Part shown: positions 5,524 to 6,507 of the stretch, in pieces
Numbering within the stretch: the stretch's first letter is position 1
Layout of the letters: each line of letters opens with the position of its first letter
NCBI GenBank assembly: GCA_902782625.1
Contig: CACZNZ010000077.1
Location: forward strand, 1-6,507
Reading direction: 5' to 3'
Length of the DNA: 6,507 bases
Origin: an uncultured Lachnospiraceae bacterium
GTDB lineage: Bacteria; Bacillota; Clostridia; Lachnospirales; Lachnospiraceae
Made by a program: the position numbers and the translations under genes
The notes under the pieces: generated by a model
Told to the model about the DNA's origin: nothing
Databases searched by the model: none
Seen by the model: only the letters and a program-made list of their open reading frames with translations

Positions 5524-6174
5524 ATGAAATCTATTTTGCTGATCGGCATGAATCATTTCGGATCCCTGCTTGCCAAAAAGCTTCATGAATTGGGGCATGA
5601 TATTATGGCTGTCGATATCAATGAACAGCGGGTTAATGACAATATGCCATTTGTTACAGATGCGCAGATCGGGGACAGTACCAATAAAGAGTTTCTTCAG
5701 TCTTTAGGAATCAGCGCATATGATGTCTGTATCGTGACAATCGGGGGAGATTTCCAAAGTTCTTTAGAGACAACATCTTTGATAAAAGAGTTAGGAGGAA
5801 AGTTCGTGGTATCCCGTGCGGATCATGATGTGCAGGCTAAATTCCTGCTTAGAAACGGGGCCGATGAAGTGCTTTTTCCGGAGAAACAGGTCGCCGAGTG
5901 GGCGGCCATTCGTTATGCATCGGATCATATCCTTGATTATATAAGACTGGATAAGGATCATGGTATCTATGAAATCCCGATTCCCAGAGAGTGGCAAGGA
6001 AAGAGTATCGGACAGTTGGATATCCGAAGGAAATACGGCATTAATATCATGGGTGTCAAAGAGGATGGGAAAGTGAACCTTTCCGTAACGCCGGAAACGG
6101 TACTGGATAAAGATAAAACGATGCTTGTTTTAGGAGAGTATAAGAATATCAGGAAATGTTTTCGTACATGGTAG
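5524..6174 (+). CDS. ktrA: KtrA/TrkA-type RCK regulator of K+ uptake, copy 2
   Basis: Cytosolic RCK gating subunit of 216 residues, presumably the obligate partner of the KtrB encoded just upstream (12-nt gap, same transcript). RCK_N covers about 1-120 with GMNHFG (8-13) and D31 in MAVD. RCK_C covers about 135-216 with LDIRRKYGINIM (165-176). As in copy 1, Asn10 replaces the middle glycine of GxGxxG. GGAGG at 5513-5517 sets the start at ATG 5524. The two copies align without gaps at about 74% identity. Differences cluster at 32-46 after the nucleotide-binding acidic residue, at 141-153 between the lobes, and at 181-194 in RCK_C, while 67-90 and 121-140 are nearly identical. Many synonymous differences suggest an old duplication rather than a recent one. 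A membrane protein gene begins 19 nt downstream without a visible terminator. Confidence 0.93.
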   Translation: MKSILLIGMNHFGSLLAKKLHELGHDIMAVDINEQRVNDNMPFVTDAQIGDSTNKEFLQSLGISAYDVCIVTIGGDFQSSLETTSLIKELGGKFVVSRADHDVQAKFLLRNGADEVLFPEKQVAEWAAIRYASDHILDYIRLDKDHGIYEIPIPREWQGKSIGQLDIRRKYGINIMGVKEDGKVNLSVTPETVLDKDKTMLVLGEYKNIRKCFRTW

Positions 6175-6193
6175 AGCATAAGGAGAGGCAGCA

Positions 6194-6507
6194 GTGAGAT
6201 CATTGTATCGTTATTTTATTTACTTCATGTTATACTCCATATTCGGCTGGTGCTACGAAGTGTTCCTTGAGGTAGTGGTCTACCGTTGGGGCTTTACGAA
6301 CCGAGGCGTGCTTTTCGGACCCTACTGTCCGGTTTACGGATTCGGGGCTCTGATTTTTCTGTTTCTGATCTATCCGATGGTCCGGGATCGGAACGGCCGC
6401 GAGAAAATGATCAGAATTCCACTTGTTTTTCTATTGTGTATGCTGTCAGCCACTGCACTGGAGCTGGCCACGTCCTATCTTCTCGAATTCATCAACGGAA
6501 GCTGGCC
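6194..6507 (+). CDS. CmpB-type multi-spanning membrane protein (putative ABC transporter permease family), 3'-truncated
   Basis: N-terminal 104 residues of an integral membrane protein matching the family often labelled putative ABC transporter permease (ABC_trans_CmpB). Diagnostic parts are FGWCYEVFLE (17-26), TNRGVLFGPYCPVYGFGA (35-52) and LELATSYLLEF (89-99). Hydrophobic spans lie at about 7-29, 45-62 and 75-95. The start is GTG 6194, chosen because AAGGAGAGG at 6180-6188 is well spaced; the first internal ATG is at codon 12, inside the first span. The family's function is not established, and no ATPase gene is visible beside it, so the ABC label is weak. Its 19-nt distance from the RCK gene suggests co-transcription with ktrB. 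The remainder of the gene lies outside the window. Confidence 0.85.
   Translation, partial: MRSLYRYFIYFMLYSIFGWCYEVFLEVVVYRWGFTNRGVLFGPYCPVYGFGALIFLFLIYPMVRDRNGREKMIRIPLVFLLCMLSATALELATSYLLEFINGSW

Noticed and set aside
1..6507. CRISPR array, tRNA/rRNA genes, insertion sequence or att sites
   Set aside because: No regularly spaced repeats, RNA gene signatures, transposase fragments or terminal inverted repeats were seen.

Overview
The window looks like chromosomal DNA of a Gram-positive Clostridia member, most likely Lachnospiraceae. The evidence is strong AGGAGG-type ribosome binding sites before almost every gene, TGnTATAAT extended -10 promoters, moderate GC, and protein families typical of that group. 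The genus cannot be told from the sequence. All intact genes lie on the + strand.

Layout: (1) Positions 1-635 hold the 3' part of a calcineurin-like metallophosphoesterase gene cut by the window edge. (2) Positions 636-968 hold no intact gene. They contain a decayed, internally deleted aldo/keto reductase remnant on the - strand (about 649-827) and the promoter of the next unit. (3) Positions 969-1825 hold a KtrA/TrkA-type RCK protein gene and a 59-codon single-span membrane protein gene. (4) Positions 1907-4103 hold a two-component pair: a short KdpD-like kinase without the usual N-terminal KdpD/Usp domains, and a KdpE-like response regulator whose start overlaps the kinase's end. An intrinsic terminator closes this unit. 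(5) Positions 4177-6174 hold a KtrB/TrkH ion-translocating subunit gene, followed after 12 nt by a second RCK gene about 74% identical in protein to the first. (6) From 6194 a CmpB-type multi-spanning membrane protein gene begins and runs off the end.

Together this reads as a self-contained cation uptake module, most likely K+ (Na+ coupling possible). KtrB forms the pore and two paralogous cytosolic RCK gating subunits are available. A Kdp-type two-component system sits between them instead of beside a kdpFABC ATPase operon, none of which is visible here. The promoters of the two transport units share CTTTGT exactly 28 nt before the -10, an identical TATGATATAAT element and weak -35 boxes, whereas the kinase promoter has a better -35 and lacks the motif. 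This suggests, as inference, that the response regulator activates both transport units.

The least described items are the 59-residue membrane protein, the paired RCK paralogues with a GxN in place of the usual GxG nucleotide-binding motif, and the Kdp-type signalling system rewired to a Ktr/Trk channel.
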